A stretch of DNA of 64,000 nt from Mactromeris polynyma. Its lineage: Eukaryota; Mollusca; Bivalvia; Venerida; Mactridae. The translations under genes were made by a program, and so were the position numbers. The stretch covers positions 44,396,619-44,460,618 of the forward strand of contig JASFXZ010000001.1 in the NCBI GenBank assembly GCA_032209605.1, given 5' to 3'. Under the pieces are notes generated by a model. That model was not told the origin of the DNA. It ran no database searches and saw nothing but the letters and a program-made list of their open reading frames with translations. Of the stretch, positions 1 to 13,600 are shown one piece after another (within the stretch, counting starts at the first letter, position 1; each line of letters begins with the position of its first letter).

Positions 1-290
1 ATATACTCATTCATAATGAAGTCTATACCTGCAGCCTTTTCATTCTTTAATTTTTAACTGCCTCAAAAATCTCGTCAATAGTGATACGATTATCTAATTC
101 GCTAAAAGCGCAATCGGAATTATCAACATTATGCTGATTACAAAAATCTTCAGCGTCACTGTTGTTGCAATGAAAAATGTCGTTTCCTAATTCGGCAAAT
201 TATCTTTTAAAATCTGCTAAAGAAATATCGTTTTTACTGCCGGATTTTCGTTTAAAATATTTCCAAAACTCTTTAGGTTTATATGTTTTA
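1..290 (-). mobile_element. Decayed LINE (non-LTR retrotransposon) reverse-transcriptase fragment
   Basis: Read on the minus strand this stretch gives RT-upstream sequence typical of CR1/Jockey-like LINEs: a linker containing PKEFWKYF, then LDNRITIDEIFEAVKN, then, after a one-base frame change, LKNEKAAGIDFIMNEY, which matches the conserved start of the RT domain (K-A-A-G-D with N-E). An in-frame stop and the frame change show it is dead. The element continues past the left edge of the window. The family within LINEs is not certain. Confidence 0.75.
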
Positions 291-522
291 TTTTCAACTG
301 ATCGTAGTTTTGTTTCTTCCGGTTACAGGGATCATTATAAAGTTTTTTGAAATTACAAAACTGCTGCCAACTAAATCGTTTTTTAAATGGTTGAACTGGC
401 GCAACGAATCTAGATATATTCTCTTAGCTTCAATACATTATCTACCAGCTCCCTGCTGGATGCATGTGCATTCATGTATGGACGTGTGTAAAAGTCACTG
501 TACACACGCCCCGCCAATGTAT

Positions 523-725
523 TTGTCATGTGCTAGTTTTGTTGGTTCATGTTTTTATAACATTCTTTTTTAAATAAAAAATCGTTGTTATGAAATATGT
601 TGCAGTGAATCGTAACTACATATTTTATATAATGTCTCTATTCTTGGCAAGTGCTAGTTTTGTTTGTTCATGTTTCTTTCTAAATTAAAAAAGATTGTTG
701 TTATGAAATATGCTGCAATGATTTC
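523..725. repeat. Imperfect tandem duplication of about 120 bp
   Basis: The block 'gtgctagttttgttggttc' followed by 'ttgttatgaaatatgttgca' occurs near 530-605 and again near 650-722 with small differences. No coding content is seen in 291-850; the 96-codon open frame at 283-573 has no recognisable protein features. Confidence 0.55.
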
Positions 726-849
726 AGGTATTTGTTTCATATTATGTACACCATAATGACATTTATAATATTCGTATATTCTTTACCCAGGCATTGAAAT
801 CACACATTTGGCGAATCTTTATACAACTGTGGCGGGTCGTTTTTTGTTA

Positions 850-1050
850 GAAGAATGTTAGTCATTTTAGAATGTTGGAGGATAGTGCATGACACCCCTG
901 GTTCTTTTACGTGCTCGATGTAAAGTTTTTAAAGACTCGTCCGAAAGACTGTTAGTACTGTCCGTGATGGAGCGGGGAATCGAACCTGCGATCCCTGGAT
1001 TACTAGACCAGTGCCGCGGTTACCACTGGACTACTGATCCGCTAAGAGGC
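850..1050 (-). mobile_element. tRNA-derived SINE, copy 1
   Basis: On the minus strand the right part is tRNA-like: an A-box-like segment (TAGTCCAGTGG), an anticodon-loop region CTAGTAA and a perfect B box (GGTTCGATTCC), followed by a non-tRNA body. The same organisation, with the same body ('cggacgag', 'cactatcctcca'), recurs at 7500-7770, so this is a dispersed family and not a lone tRNA gene. This copy lacks two internal segments present in copy 2. The tRNA part and conserved body suggest an internally promoted (RNA polymerase III) SINE. I cannot assign it to a named SINE superfamily by eye. Confidence 0.75.
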
Positions 1051-2064
1051 GGATCGTTATTGTGGCGAATCGTTATATTACCCCGGATGAGACCGGGACC
1101 GGCATATAGTATGGCCCAACTTTCTTCATTCGGTGTTTTTGGATATTATCCTTAGATTCTTCCCCGCATGAGTTGCGTGTTCAACAGTGACATTTGTGTA
1201 TGTATAAAGATGTTGATCCAATCGTTGCTAGTTAAGGCGGCAGTGAACTTTGAACTATCTGTTTGAATGAATGCATGAAGTATTGCTCATTATAGATTAA
1301 GTTGTAGTAACTTTCGATTTAAATATTTAGCCAAATTTGGGTTTGTGCAAAAACCCGTTCTGTACTAGTGCTAAACCGTAAATCACTAAAAGCATAGACA
1401 GACTGGAACAGTACGCGGACACTACCAGTACGCTGACACCTCCTTATATAGCGTTAAGTAAGCGATGAAAACTTTCTTGACTATCGTCAGTATTACTCAC
1501 ATTTATTCGCACTGTACTTGTTCTTCTTGCGGTATCGAACGCGTATTTGTACTAGTCCGGGTTTTTAACTTACAAGCAGACAAACTCGGATTGAGAAACG
1601 TAAACAGACATTGTTGTTGCAGTCAACGGCCTGAAAGGGTAAACAAACTATGGCTGTCTGTTTAAATCATCTTCAAACAATAAAAAGAGAAATAATATTC
1701 AAAGGCTTTAATAATTAAAAAGCAATTTTTACAAAGTCTCGCCCAAATATTCAACATGACTGTCATGAAGCCAGAAATTTTTCGTTACAATTCCAGAACT
1801 ATCATCCTAATCATTTGGGCGCTTGTATGTGACACGATGTGTACAGTTATATGCCAAATGTTTTACTTATTTTGCCACCCAGAGCATATTTCCATTTAGT
1901 GTTCTCCGTAATACACACGTATCTACACTCTCTGTTTATACATGTGGCTCTTTAAACCAAAATAAATGGAATTTAATAAAACCTTCATTCTTTCAGGTTT
2001 TAAAATCTTGAAATTAAACCATCAAAGGAACTTCTCTTAAAATGTCTCCTCATTAAGGGTTTTC
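1051..2064. other. Non-coding, no recognised feature
   Basis: Only short open frames (66 and 62 codons) without splice context or family resemblance are present. No RNA gene or repeat is evident. Confidence 0.5.
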
Positions 2065-2065
2065 T

Positions 2066-2397
2066 TTGTTAGTGTATGTTGGTGTCCGCACACTGGTGTT
2101 AGTGTATGTTGGTGTCCGCACACTGGTGTTAGTGTATGTTGGTGTCCGCACACTGGTGTTAGTGTATGTTGGTGTCCGCACACTGGTGTTAGTGTATGTT
2201 GGTGTCCGCACACTGGTGTTAGTGTATGTTGGTGTCCGCACACTGGTGTTAGTGTATGTTGGTGTCCCCACACTGGTGTTAGTGTATGTTGGTGTCCGCA
2301 CACTGGTGTTAGTGTATGTTGGTGTCCGCACACTGGTGTTAGTGTATGTTGGTGTCCGCACACTGGTGTTAGTGTATGTTGGTGTCCGCACACTGGT
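2066..2397. repeat. 30-bp minisatellite, 11 copies
   Basis: The unit 'agtgtatgttggtgtccgca' plus 'cactggtgtt' repeats every 30 bases almost without change; one copy carries a G-to-C change (tgtcccca, near 2267). Because 30 is divisible by 3, all reading frames that are open in one unit stay open, which produces three spurious 112-118-codon frames. Near-identity of the units suggests recent expansion or homogenisation. Confidence 0.95.
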
Positions 2398-3717
2398 TAT
2401 ATAGCTCAAATTATTTTGGCTGTGACTGTAGCACGTGGTGTGCCAAACTGCACATGCGCAGTGAGTTGTTTACAATCAGAATTTTCCAAAACTTTTAGAG
2501 CAAGGATTTATCTGAAAAGTTACGAAGCCAGATGGTTTGAAACACAGCTGAGTGTACACAGGATATTAAATGCTGTAAAATTAAAAAGTGTCTGCGGCCT
2601 GTCTAACATAAGCAATAACATGTCTGATTATTTTTTGACGATATATCGATGTACCGATATTTTAAATTTATAATATGAATACTAGAATCACTATCTGAAA
2701 TATCTTATCTCAAGTTTATTGCAGTGATTACAGAAGACAAAATACTGCTTAAAACCAAACATGCGCCCTCATTTTTTGACTGCGCAGTGGCACAGCCATT
2801 TGGTTTCTATCATGTATAGAGAACATTTACAACCATTTTGTTTGTAGCGTCTATGGAGTTGTAAACGAACAAGTTTCTTCAATCGTCTCGATATTTAAAA
2901 ATCCTGAAGTAAATCTATAGGAAAAAGTTAGTCCTACAAATAGAACTTCTAGCATTTGTATTCAGGCCTTTTTCTATAGGTCCCACGGGTCCGACTATCG
3001 GACCCATTCCCTAAGCAAAATATAGCTTTTTTTCCCAATCAGAAAAAAAATTCCCAATCGGAAGTACCTACGAAAAATCTCTATCGGGGCCGCATATAAC
3101 TACCGGCGAGTCGTGAAATAAACATCAAAACGATGCATTCGGGTATTCTCGGATTTCATCGTTGATTAATATATAACATGTGATGATCGCCGACTTTCGT
3201 TTTATAAACGTTTATCGTGAACGGGCACCATCACAAAAATGTCACAAGTAGTAAATATTACTGCGTCAAAATAAGAAAGACAGATACTAAGGCATCGAAA
3301 ACGGTAAATTCCATGTTTGAAACAGCGTTGAGTGCCCCTCTGTCAGAACTTTCTCAGTGAGTCCGATGGTTATTCCAACTTATTTATGCTGGCGATGAAC
3401 ATCGCACTGATCAAATCCCTCAATGGTGTGCGCTTTGTAAAGTTTGTTTATGTTCCGAATCATGTTGGTTTATTTTACGTTTTGAAGACAAACTTTCTGA
3501 TAGATTGCTGTCAATGATAATTGGCTGTTGGATAGACCTTCAACACTTATTTCACATTTTGAATTATTCTAGCCATTATTGTCCCTTGTGTCAGAAATGG
3601 TGAACATTTTGTGTCTATTTGACAGTCAATATAAGAAATGTAGATTAAAATGTTTGTTTTATATAAAACTTAGATAAGAAAGCATATTCTTTTAACTATG
3701 AAAATTCCCAAAATTAG
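2398..3717. other. Intergenic, nothing recognised
   Basis: Short open frames of 85 and 61 codons lack any family resemblance. I found no RNA gene. Confidence 0.45.
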
Positions 3718-4107
3718 TGTCCACTCATTTACATGGAAGACTAGAGTCTTGTATTGGTTGGTGTCCACTCATTTACATGGAAGACTAGAGTCATGTATTG
3801 GTTGGTGTCCACTCATTTACATGGAAGACTAGAGTCTTGTATTGGTTGGTGTCCACTCATTTACATGGAAGACTAGAGTCTTGTATTGGTTGGTGTCCAC
3901 TCATTTACATGGAAGACTAGAGTCTTGTATTGGTTGGTGTCCACTCATTTACATGGAAGACTAGAGTCTTGTATTGGTTGGTGTCCACTCATTTACATGG
4001 AAGACTAGAGTCTTGTATTGGTTGGTGTCCACTCATTTACATGGAAGACTAGAGTCTTGTATTGGTTGGTGTCCACTCATTTACATGGACGACTAGAGTC
4101 TTGTATC
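3718..4107. repeat. 44-bp minisatellite, about 9 copies
   Basis: The unit begins gtgtccactcatttacatgg and ends tcttgtattggttg, repeating every 44 bases with very few differences. It ends about 450 bp upstream of the ZCCHC4 start codon, so it lies in or next to that gene's promoter or 5' leader region. Confidence 0.95.
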
Positions 4108-4561
4108 AAGGTGGAATAAAAATGTGTTTACAACTTATACTGTACAGTTTTACCAACAGCGTTGTTGGGTAAAAAGATGTTTTCAATGTAAGACAACATC
4201 CAGGAAAGATAAAATATTGACAAATCAAATTTATATCATTAAAATTGCTGAATGGGGAAAGAAACCGAATAAGCCTAAATTAGACCATGGCTTTGTCAAG
4301 GATTTGGAGAGGGGGTGTTGTAAAATATTTATCAGTGACATATTATTTTCTTTTTTACTTGAACTGTATATATTTTTTTATTTCTCCCTTGCTGTGTATT
4401 TCTCTCCTCTGTTAGCACACATAATGCTGAATATGTATATTAGGTTTCCTGTCAATATTTGTGTATTTTCTATTGAAACTGCTTCATGTTTTACAGATAC
4501 ATTGGAGAATATAGTCAGATAGACTTGAACTACTTGGTTCTGTTTCTACTATAACCTCACT
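4108..4561 (+). promoter_or_regulatory. Presumed promoter / 5' leader of ZCCHC4
   Basis: This lies between the 44-bp array and the ZCCHC4 start. I could not identify a TATA box or initiator with confidence. A TGA in frame with the start codon lies 36 bases upstream of it, which limits N-terminal extension. A 132-codon open frame at 4124-4522 overlaps this leader but has no recognisable features. Confidence 0.3.
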
Positions 4562-4634
4562 ATGGCTGTGCGGGACAGAGGCATTGATGTTGTTCTGGAT
4601 GCTGATATAAAGTTTGTACCAGAATGTGAACATG
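4562..4634 (+). CDS. ZCCHC4: ZCCHC4 exon 1 (start; first half of the GRF finger)
   Basis: Encodes residues 1-24 plus one base (phase 1), ending in C-E-H, the first two zinc ligands of the GRF finger. The donor is CATG|GTATGT. Confidence 0.9.
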
Positions 4635-7600
4635 GTATGTAGCCAAGAATACTTGTATCATATGTTGTAATATGGGTCACTGTTAACTTAGATTTATCCT
4701 ATAGATAAAGTTACATATGCACTGTGTTTCTGGTATGCTTTACATTCTTCATATCAACCACAATTGATCAAATTTTATTATTATTGAAATTGAAAGTATT
4801 GGTCACCTGTCCAGTTTTCATTGGTTACCTGTCTAGTTTTTATTAATAAACTGTCCAGTTTTCATTAGTAAGCTGTCCAGTTTTCATTAGTAACCTGTCC
4901 AGTTTTCATTAATTACATGTCCTGTTTTCGTTAATTACCTGTCCAGTTTTCATTGGTTACCTGTCTAGTTTTCATTAATAAACTATCCAATTTTCATTAG
5001 TAAGCTGTTCAGTTTTCATTAGTTACCTGTCCAGTATTCATTAGTTACATGTCCAGTTTTCATTGGTTACCTGTCTAGTTTTCATTAATAAACTATCCAA
5101 TTTTCATTAGTAAGCTGTCCAGTTTTCATTAGTTACCTGTCCAGTTTTCATTAGTTACATGTCCTGTTTTCATTTGAAAACTATCCAGTTTTCATTAGTA
5201 AGCTGTCCAGTTTTCATTAGTTACCTGTCCAGTTTTCATTAGTTACATGTCCTGTTTTCATTACTTACCTGTCCAGTTTTCATTGGTTACATGTCCAGTC
5301 TTCATTGGTTACCTGTCTAGTTTTCATTGGTTACCTGCCAGTTTTCATTGGTTACCTGTCCAGTTTTCATTGGTTACCTGTCCAGTTTTCATTGGTTACC
5401 TGTCCAGTTTTCACTGGTTACATGTCAAGTTTATTGGTTACATGTCCAGTTTTCATTGGTTACCTGTCCAGTTTTCATTGGTTACCTGTCCAGTTTTCAT
5501 TGGTTACCTGTCAAGTTTTCATTGGTTACCTGTCCAGTTTTCATTGGTTACCTGTCAAGTTTTCATTGGTTACCTGTCCTGTTTTCATTAGTTACCTGTC
5601 CAGTTTTCATTGGTTACCTGTCCAGTTATAATTAGTTGCCTGTCCAGTTTTAATCATTTACCTGTCCAGTTTTCATTTTTATTAGTTACCTGTCCAGTTA
5701 GTTAAAGACTTATTCTTCAAGACTAAATAAACAAAACTGACATGGCATACCTTTTTCAGGTCCAACTTTACTCTTCTCAAAGTTTGATAAGAAGACAAAA
5801 ACAGAGAGGCAATTCTTTGCATGCTCAGCATTTAGAGATAAGAAAGTTTGTTCTTTCTTCAAGTGGAAGGATGATGTCAAACAATGCAACAAAGATTCTA
5901 TGAAGCGCAATCTCTTATCCCTGAATTCAATATACAATCATAAGGCTATGAGAGAAAGGTATTTTAACCATGAAACATTCCCTACATTAATTTGTCTAGA
6001 CGTCCACTACTTGTTGATATATGAATATGGATGAAATTTTTTCCTCAGGACTTATTCCTAATGCTGTGTAACCTCCCTAAACTGGACTCCTTTGGGACCG
6101 GTTGAAAATTCCGGTTTACAGAAGTTTCCGGTTTATAGAGGGTTTTGTCATTTTGATGCCATTTCATACTCTTACCTAGGTTCAGGTCATTATTTCATTG
6201 AAAAATTGCACATCTTTCAATTTTACATTGCAACCATATAATATTTCTTTATAAGAAGAAAACATAACACAGTTATAACAAACATGACTGTCTTTATTTT
6301 AAAAATGAACAAGCAAACTTGAAGAAACTCATATGGTTTACTTTTTTATGCATGAAATAAAATACATATTTATGTCAAACAAGTACATGTACCCCGCATG
6401 TCGTTAAATTGGTTTTGAGTCTTAAAGGGTAAATTTGTCTTGTTGATAATTTATCTACAAGCTTATACCAAATATATGTCAATTTTGAGTCCAAAATGAT
6501 TTTCAACACAGATCTTGACCTGATCAATGGTCTTTCAGTCTATAAAAATATTTGACACTTCTGTTCTCAACTGTACTGTATATATGTGTCAGATGGTTAC
6601 AGGAAACACTGATTGGATGTATATTGGATTCCAACTGGGACAGACAAAGAGAAATGCTGATTAGGAATTTTTAGAAATATGTGTTGAATGATTTATTGAT
6701 GATTTGAGAAATAATCCTAATACTGTTATGTCAATTAATCAGACCCGACGTCCGTAACAATATGTGATTTTCACACTTGTGTAGTTAAAACGCGCCACCG
6801 CCTATCGATGTAAATCAACCTGTCCAACTATATATGCCAAATTATGACACTTCCTGAAACTTATTTTTTTGATGTAGGCTTTTATGATAAGTGATCGTCT
6901 GTTATCTGTTTTTGTCAGGCCCGTTGAGTGAAGATTTGCTGTTGCAAACATAGTTTGCTGGAATAATTTGTCAATATTAATTATGTGTACGGAGATATGA
7001 AACTGGTTTTTAAAATTACATACACAAACTTGGCGGTATGATTCTTGTGAGTATTATAGGGCCATAATGACCCTGGTGTTATAGGGCCGTCATGACCCTG
7101 GTATTATAGGGCCATCATGACCCTGGTGTTATAGGGCCGTCATGACCCTGGTATTATAGGGCCATCATGACCCTGGTGTTAAAGGGCCATCATGACCCTG
7201 GTGTTAGGCCGACATTAAAAATATGTTTGTTCCCCCTCCCGCGATCCTAGCCCACCAGGGTATGGTAGGTAGGAAGGGAAGATATTTTTCATAATTTTTT
7301 TATAAGCTTAAAATGTGTTCTGTTAAGATTTAATAGATTAATCTACATTAGGGCAAGTAAAAATCTGATACTCGTAGCTAAAATAGATTTATACCTGCTT
7401 CATAGATTTATTGATGATGTGGCTACGCTGGTGTTATAGGGTTGTCGTTACCCTGGTACTAAAGGGTTTATTTCTGTATTTGCGTTTATTTATCGTCGTC
7501 ACCAGTTTCCCATATGGGCAACACCTCTGGAAGATTGTTAGTCATTTTTTAGATTTTTGGAGGATAGTGCATGATGCAGGAGATGCCCCAGTTCCAGAAG

Positions 7601-10600
7601 CACCCCTTGGTTCTTTTATGTGCTGGATGTAAAGCATCATACACAGGACCTCAGCTTTTAAAGTCTCGTCCGAAAGACCGTTAGTACTGTCAGTGATGGA
7701 GCAGGGAATTGAACCTGCGATTCCTGGATTACTAGTCTAGCGCGTTACCACTGAACTACGGATCCGCTACAGGGTCGCCATGACCCTGGTGTTCTAGGGT
7801 CGTCATGATTGTGGTGGTTTAGGGTCGTCATGACCCTGGTGTTAAAGGGGCGTTATGAACCTGGTGTTATAGGGTCGTCATGACCGTGGTGTTTTAGGGT
7901 CGTCATGACCCTGGTGTTATAGGGTCGTCATGACCCTGGTGTTAAAGGGGCGTTATGAACCTGGTGTTATAGGGTCGTCATGACCGTGGTGTTTTAGGGT
8001 CGTCATGACCCTGGTGTTATAGGGGCGTTATGACCCTGGTGTTATAGGGTCATCATGACCCTGGTGTTAAAGGGGCGTTATGACCCTGGTGTTTTAGGGT
8101 CGTCATGGCCCTGGTGTTAAAGGGGCGTTATGACCCTGGTGTTATAGGGGCGTTATGATCCTGGTGTTATAGGGGCGTTATGATCCTGGTGTTATAGGGG
8201 CGTTATGATCCTGGTGTTACAGGGCTCTTTTGTTCTGAACTTCAGGTTTTCAAAATTCAAAAAGCTACCACAAAATAAGAAATGTTTGTGTATAGAGTGT
8301 GGTTTGCTGTTGTTGCCAGACGACCAGAAGAATCACCAAGGTGAAAGTCACACATTGAAGTACAATATCACAGATATTATGTTGTCCAAACCCACAGAAC
8401 TTTTTACACCGTTGGAGGACAACAAAACTTATGCTGTATGTTATAAAGTTAAACTTTTGCTATTGTAATTGTTATACTATCACAGAGATTGGAAACACAT
8501 GTACTGTAAAACCTGTCTATAACAGTACGCATTGGTACCAACATGAAATGTTGGATAATGCCTACCCTACTCACTACATGTGCAAGACAACCCATTGGTC
8601 TGTAGTATATGCTGACTGTTGATCTGTAGTTTACCCTGACTGTTGGTCTGTAGTATATGCTGACTGTTGATCTGTAGTATACCCTGACTGTTGATCTGTA
8701 GTATACCCTGACTGTTGGTCTGTAGTATATGCTGACTGTTGATCTGTAGTTTACCCTGACTGTTGGTCTGTAGTATATGCTGACTGTTGATCTGTAGTAT
8801 ACCCTGACTGTTGATCTGTAGTATACCCTGACTGTTGATCTGTAGTTTACCCTGACTGTTGGTCTGTAGTTTACCCTGACTGTTGGTCTGTAGTATATGC
8901 TGACTGTTGATCTGTAGTTTACCCTGACTGTTGGTCTGTAGTATATGCTGACTGTTGATCTGTAGTATACCCTGACTGTTGATCTGTAGTATACCCTGAC
9001 CGTTGATCTGTAGTTTACCCTGACTGTTGGTCTGTAGTTTACCCTGACTGTTGGTCTGTAGTATATGCTGACTGTTGATCTGTAGTTTACCCTGACTGTT
9101 GGTGTGTAGTATACCCTGACTGTTGATCTGTAGTATACCCTGACTGCTGGTCTATAGTATACCCTGACTGTTGGTCTATAGTATACCCTGACTGTTGGTC
9201 TATAGTATACCCTGACTGTTGGTCTATAGTATATCCTGACTGTTGGTCTATAGTATATCCTGACTGTTGGTCTATAGTATACCCTGACTGTTGGTCTATA
9301 GTATATAGTATACCCTGACTGTTGGTCTACAGTATACCCTGACTGTTGGTCTATAGTATATCCTGACTGTTGGTCTACAGTATACCCTGACTGTTGGTCT
9401 ATAGTATATCCTGACTGTTGGTCTATAGTATACCCTGACTGTTGGTCTATAGTATACCCTGACTGTTGGTCTATAGTATATCCTGACTGTTGGTCTATAG
9501 TATATCCTGACTGTTGGTCTATAGTATACCCTGACTGTTGGTCTATAGTATATAGTATACCCTGACTGTTGGTCTACAGTATACCCTGACTGTTGGTCTA
9601 TAGTATATCCTGACTGTTGGTCTACAGTATACCCTGACTGTTGGTCTATAGTATATCCTGACTGTTGGTCTATAGTATATCCTGACTGTTGGTCTACAGT
9701 ATACCCTGACTGTTGGTCTATAGTATATCCTGACTGTTGGTCTATAGTATACCCTGACTGTTGGTCTACAGTATACCCTGACTGTTGGTCTATAGTATAT
9801 AGTATACCCTGACTGTTGGTCTACAGTATACCCTGACTGTTGGTCTATAGTATATCCTGACTGTTGGTCTATAGTATACCCTGACTGTTGGTCTATAGTA
9901 TATCCTGACTGTTGGTCTATAGTATACCCTGACTGTTGGTCTATAGTACTGTTGGTCTATAATAAACCCTGGAATGGTTATTTCTTGGTAACCAGGAAAA
10001 CAAATAGTTGTTAAACATATTTATTATTCCCTCATAACTCTATTCAATTTAAGTCTCATTTAAAGTACTCAGGAGAATTAATTATGTTGTTATTTTGATA
10101 TGTAATCAGAAAGACTTATTCTTGATAAATGGTATTAAATAGTTTGCTTAAATTTAGGTTGTAAGCAATTACAGTAAAACTTCGAAACCTCAACAGTTTT
10201 AGCTCGAACACAGAATATTATAGATACCTCGAATAGGTTCTTAAGTCCTGGTGTAATCTCTTCTTGTTTCATATTATCTTAACCTTTGATCAATCGAACA
10301 GAGATTGGTCGAACATCTGAACATGATTTGCAGTCCCTAGCTACCATATCATTCATTTAGACCATAGATAGGTCATACAATACAGTACTTTACACCTTCG
10401 ATTGATTGGTTGAAATCCTTTTGTTTGTTGAGGGTAAGATTGGCATTACTTGACTGTTGTACTTTATACATGTACTTATATGACAAAAAAATCACTGAAT
10501 AGTTCTATTAAATATTAAATGAACACCCAAAGGGAATTTTTGATTGTTAATTATCTTATGAATTGCAGAGAAAACAAAATTATGAAACAACAGGTTATAG

Positions 10601-13600
10601 TCTTTTATAAATTTCTTAAACATAAGTGCAAACTTCCGTCTGTCAAAGTCTCAAAATTTGTATAAATTCAAATCAAAATTTATTATCTTAATCATGTTCA
10701 TAATGCATAGTACACTCGTACCAGTGAACGCAAGTTTGTACATACACATGTATACCATAGATGCCTCCAACAATGAATGGGTCAAACTAATAGCTAGATT
10801 TGGCAGCATTTTGAGATTTCCAAGTTTTACTGTATCATTACTAAATGAGGTGTAAAAATACTGGTAGGTTGGTGGAATTATTTGATCCTATAATACAGTC
10901 AAACTAACTTATAATTAATTTACTGGTAGATAAAAATTCTCAACATTACATAGTACAATGTGAATATAATACACCGTGTCTTTCTTTATTTGGTTGTACT
11001 GTTACATGACAGTGATGAATGATTTATATTGATGTTAGTTTTGTGACCTGTGAAACAGTTTGTTATGTATTTATGTTTGGGTATAATGAGATAACTAACT
11101 GAATGGTTGAAATAGTTCATTAAGGCTGAATTTTCTTGTACTGTATATATGTGACATTTGATAGTCTACCAATCATTGTCTGATTTATTATTGTTGGGTT
11201 TTATTTTCAGCAATATCTTTTTTCCAAGAAGACAGTTGATTTTCTGATGGACAAGCTACAGTCTTTGGATGTGACTCGTGTTTTATGTATTGGTTGTCCA
11301 AGGTAATTTTTCACTTTAGTGCTAAGTGTTTTAGGTTGAGCTATGGTGGCCATCCTTATAGGCTGTTCTCAGTCCATCAACCCTCCAGAAGTCTCGTATA
11401 GTGTCATTGGGGTCATAGCATTTTAATTATATTCTTTGACATATTTTTATAAACTCACTAACAGTGTGCATCCTTTGTGCATCTATTACATTATAAAGCA
11501 TGTACGGTTTATTTTCTTCAATAACAGTCTGATCTTTACAACTTACGCCTACAACATACTTAAATGGGCATTTTATATAGTTTCTTTATTCAATACCGGA
11601 TACCGTTTAAACGTAGATTCCAGGGAAATTTTCTTTTCTTTTTTCCCATTGCTAATTTTAAAATAATTATTTACAAATGTTAGTTATGTTACAATGAAAG
11701 TGCCGTTTCCATTGGAATATTCTGGGCAGAAATATGTATTTTGACTGTTTTCAGTCTCTGTGGTTATTGTATCATATGCTGGAATCAGCTTGTATGTCCG
11801 TCTGTCTGTCTGTAGACACAATATTGTAAGCGCAAATCCTGCTGCAATTTTCAATGGATTTTGTTCAAACTCAGCCAACTTACCACACATGATGTGTAGA
11901 TATGCATGAAGGTGGGGGATTTACAACCTAACATGTAATACCAGAGTTATGGTCCTTTGTTGTCTTTAGGAATATGCTATGTGGTGCATTTAGTACACAA
12001 TATCAGGACTCCAGGTCCACAATCAAAATGTGCAAGGGGGGGGGGGATTTTTAGTCAGTCTATGTCAATAGTTCTAGTTATGGTTGTATTAAAGTTTGCA
12101 CTAAAACAACTTTAAGATGCTTTATGGAAACACAGTACTGTATTTGTATGTTTTAGAATCCATGAAGCTGTACAGCTGAGACATAAAGAGAAGACATTCC
12201 GTATGCAAAGTTTATTGTTAGATTTGGATCATAGATATGTAAGTTTTATATACCATATCAACTCACTGGTTATGCAACAATTATGTAAACTGTCGTATAA
12301 GCCAGTAAAGCTGTAACACTACTGACTTTATAATGTCTGTTTTTACACAGAAGATAGAGATAATTTTAGTTCACCTGAGCATTTAAAACATCTTAAGTAA
12401 CTTTCAACTGTTTTATGCCAAACTTTGTGTATGGTAAGGATCTCTGAAGAGCTCACTTGGGATTGCTTTTTGGGCCGTTCAGTCCAAGGTCATGGTTGCC
12501 ATTACTAAAACTACAAAATTGGTTTCCGCTCAGTATCTGCACTTTGCTTATACATATTGACATCAAACTTGGTGTAAAGTAAGTATAATGTGAACCGCTT
12601 CATTAGGATTGCTGGTCTACTTATTGAGGTGGTCTTAATATTGAGGTTGAATAATGAGCAAAACAGTGAAAATGGTCATGAAAATTGTATTCTCAATTTT
12701 GAGGTGGTCTTAATATTCAGGTGGTCTTAATATTCAGGTGGTCTTAATATTCAGGTGGTCTTAATATTCAGGTGGTCTTAATATTCAGGTGGTCTTAATA
12801 CTCAGGTGGTCTTAATATTCAGGTGGTCTTAATATTCAGGTGGTCTTAATATTCAGGTGGTCTTAATATTCAGGTGGTCTTAATATTCAGGTGGTCTTAA
12901 TATTCAGGTGGTCTTAATATTCAGGTGGTCTTAATACTCAGGTGGTCTTAATATTCAGGTGGTCTTAATATTCAGGTGGTCTTAATATTCAGGTGGTATT
13001 TAAGTAGAAAATTAGTTGTCTACTCATTTGGATGTTGAAAATCTGGTTTAGTGATATTGTCACGTTTCTTGTATCCATTTATAGTCTTATTACAAGTCTT
13101 ATTACAAGTCTTATTACAAGTCTTATTACAAGTCTTATTACAAGTCTGGCCAGAAAAACAAACAGTTGTTTATGTCAATTATTTTGCCTTTTTTCGTTCT
13201 GAAAGCAGTGAAATGTTTATTCTATTGTTAAATATTTGTTATTGTAGTAAAGTTTTTCTAGTTTTTATTCAAAAATGTTGTATGAAAGTGTATTTCACCC
13301 ATATTCCAGATTTACTACTATGAACATATCTTACCTGCAATGATACTATTTTTTATATACAATACATTATTAAATAACTATTAATTATTAGCCCTTAAAC
13401 ACAGCATTTGCCTCGTCCAATAATACAAAGGCCTCTTCTATAACAGTGCCAATATCTATATCACTTTTCGGCCCGGGGCCGCTAACTGATATTGATATTG
13501 GCCCGCATTATAAAGAATTTGATTGGCTAATTAAACAGGGCCAAAAAATGATATAGATTCGCAGCTGGAAATTCGGAAACGGCAGCCATTTTATTTTAAA

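Noticed and set aside
960..1045. Functional tRNA gene on the minus strand
   Set aside because: Acceptor stem does not pair and the flanking body recurs at 7.5 kb, so it is a SINE head.
4124..4522. 132-codon frame upstream of ZCCHC4
   Set aside because: No domain, AT-rich hydrophobic composition, located in the presumed leader.
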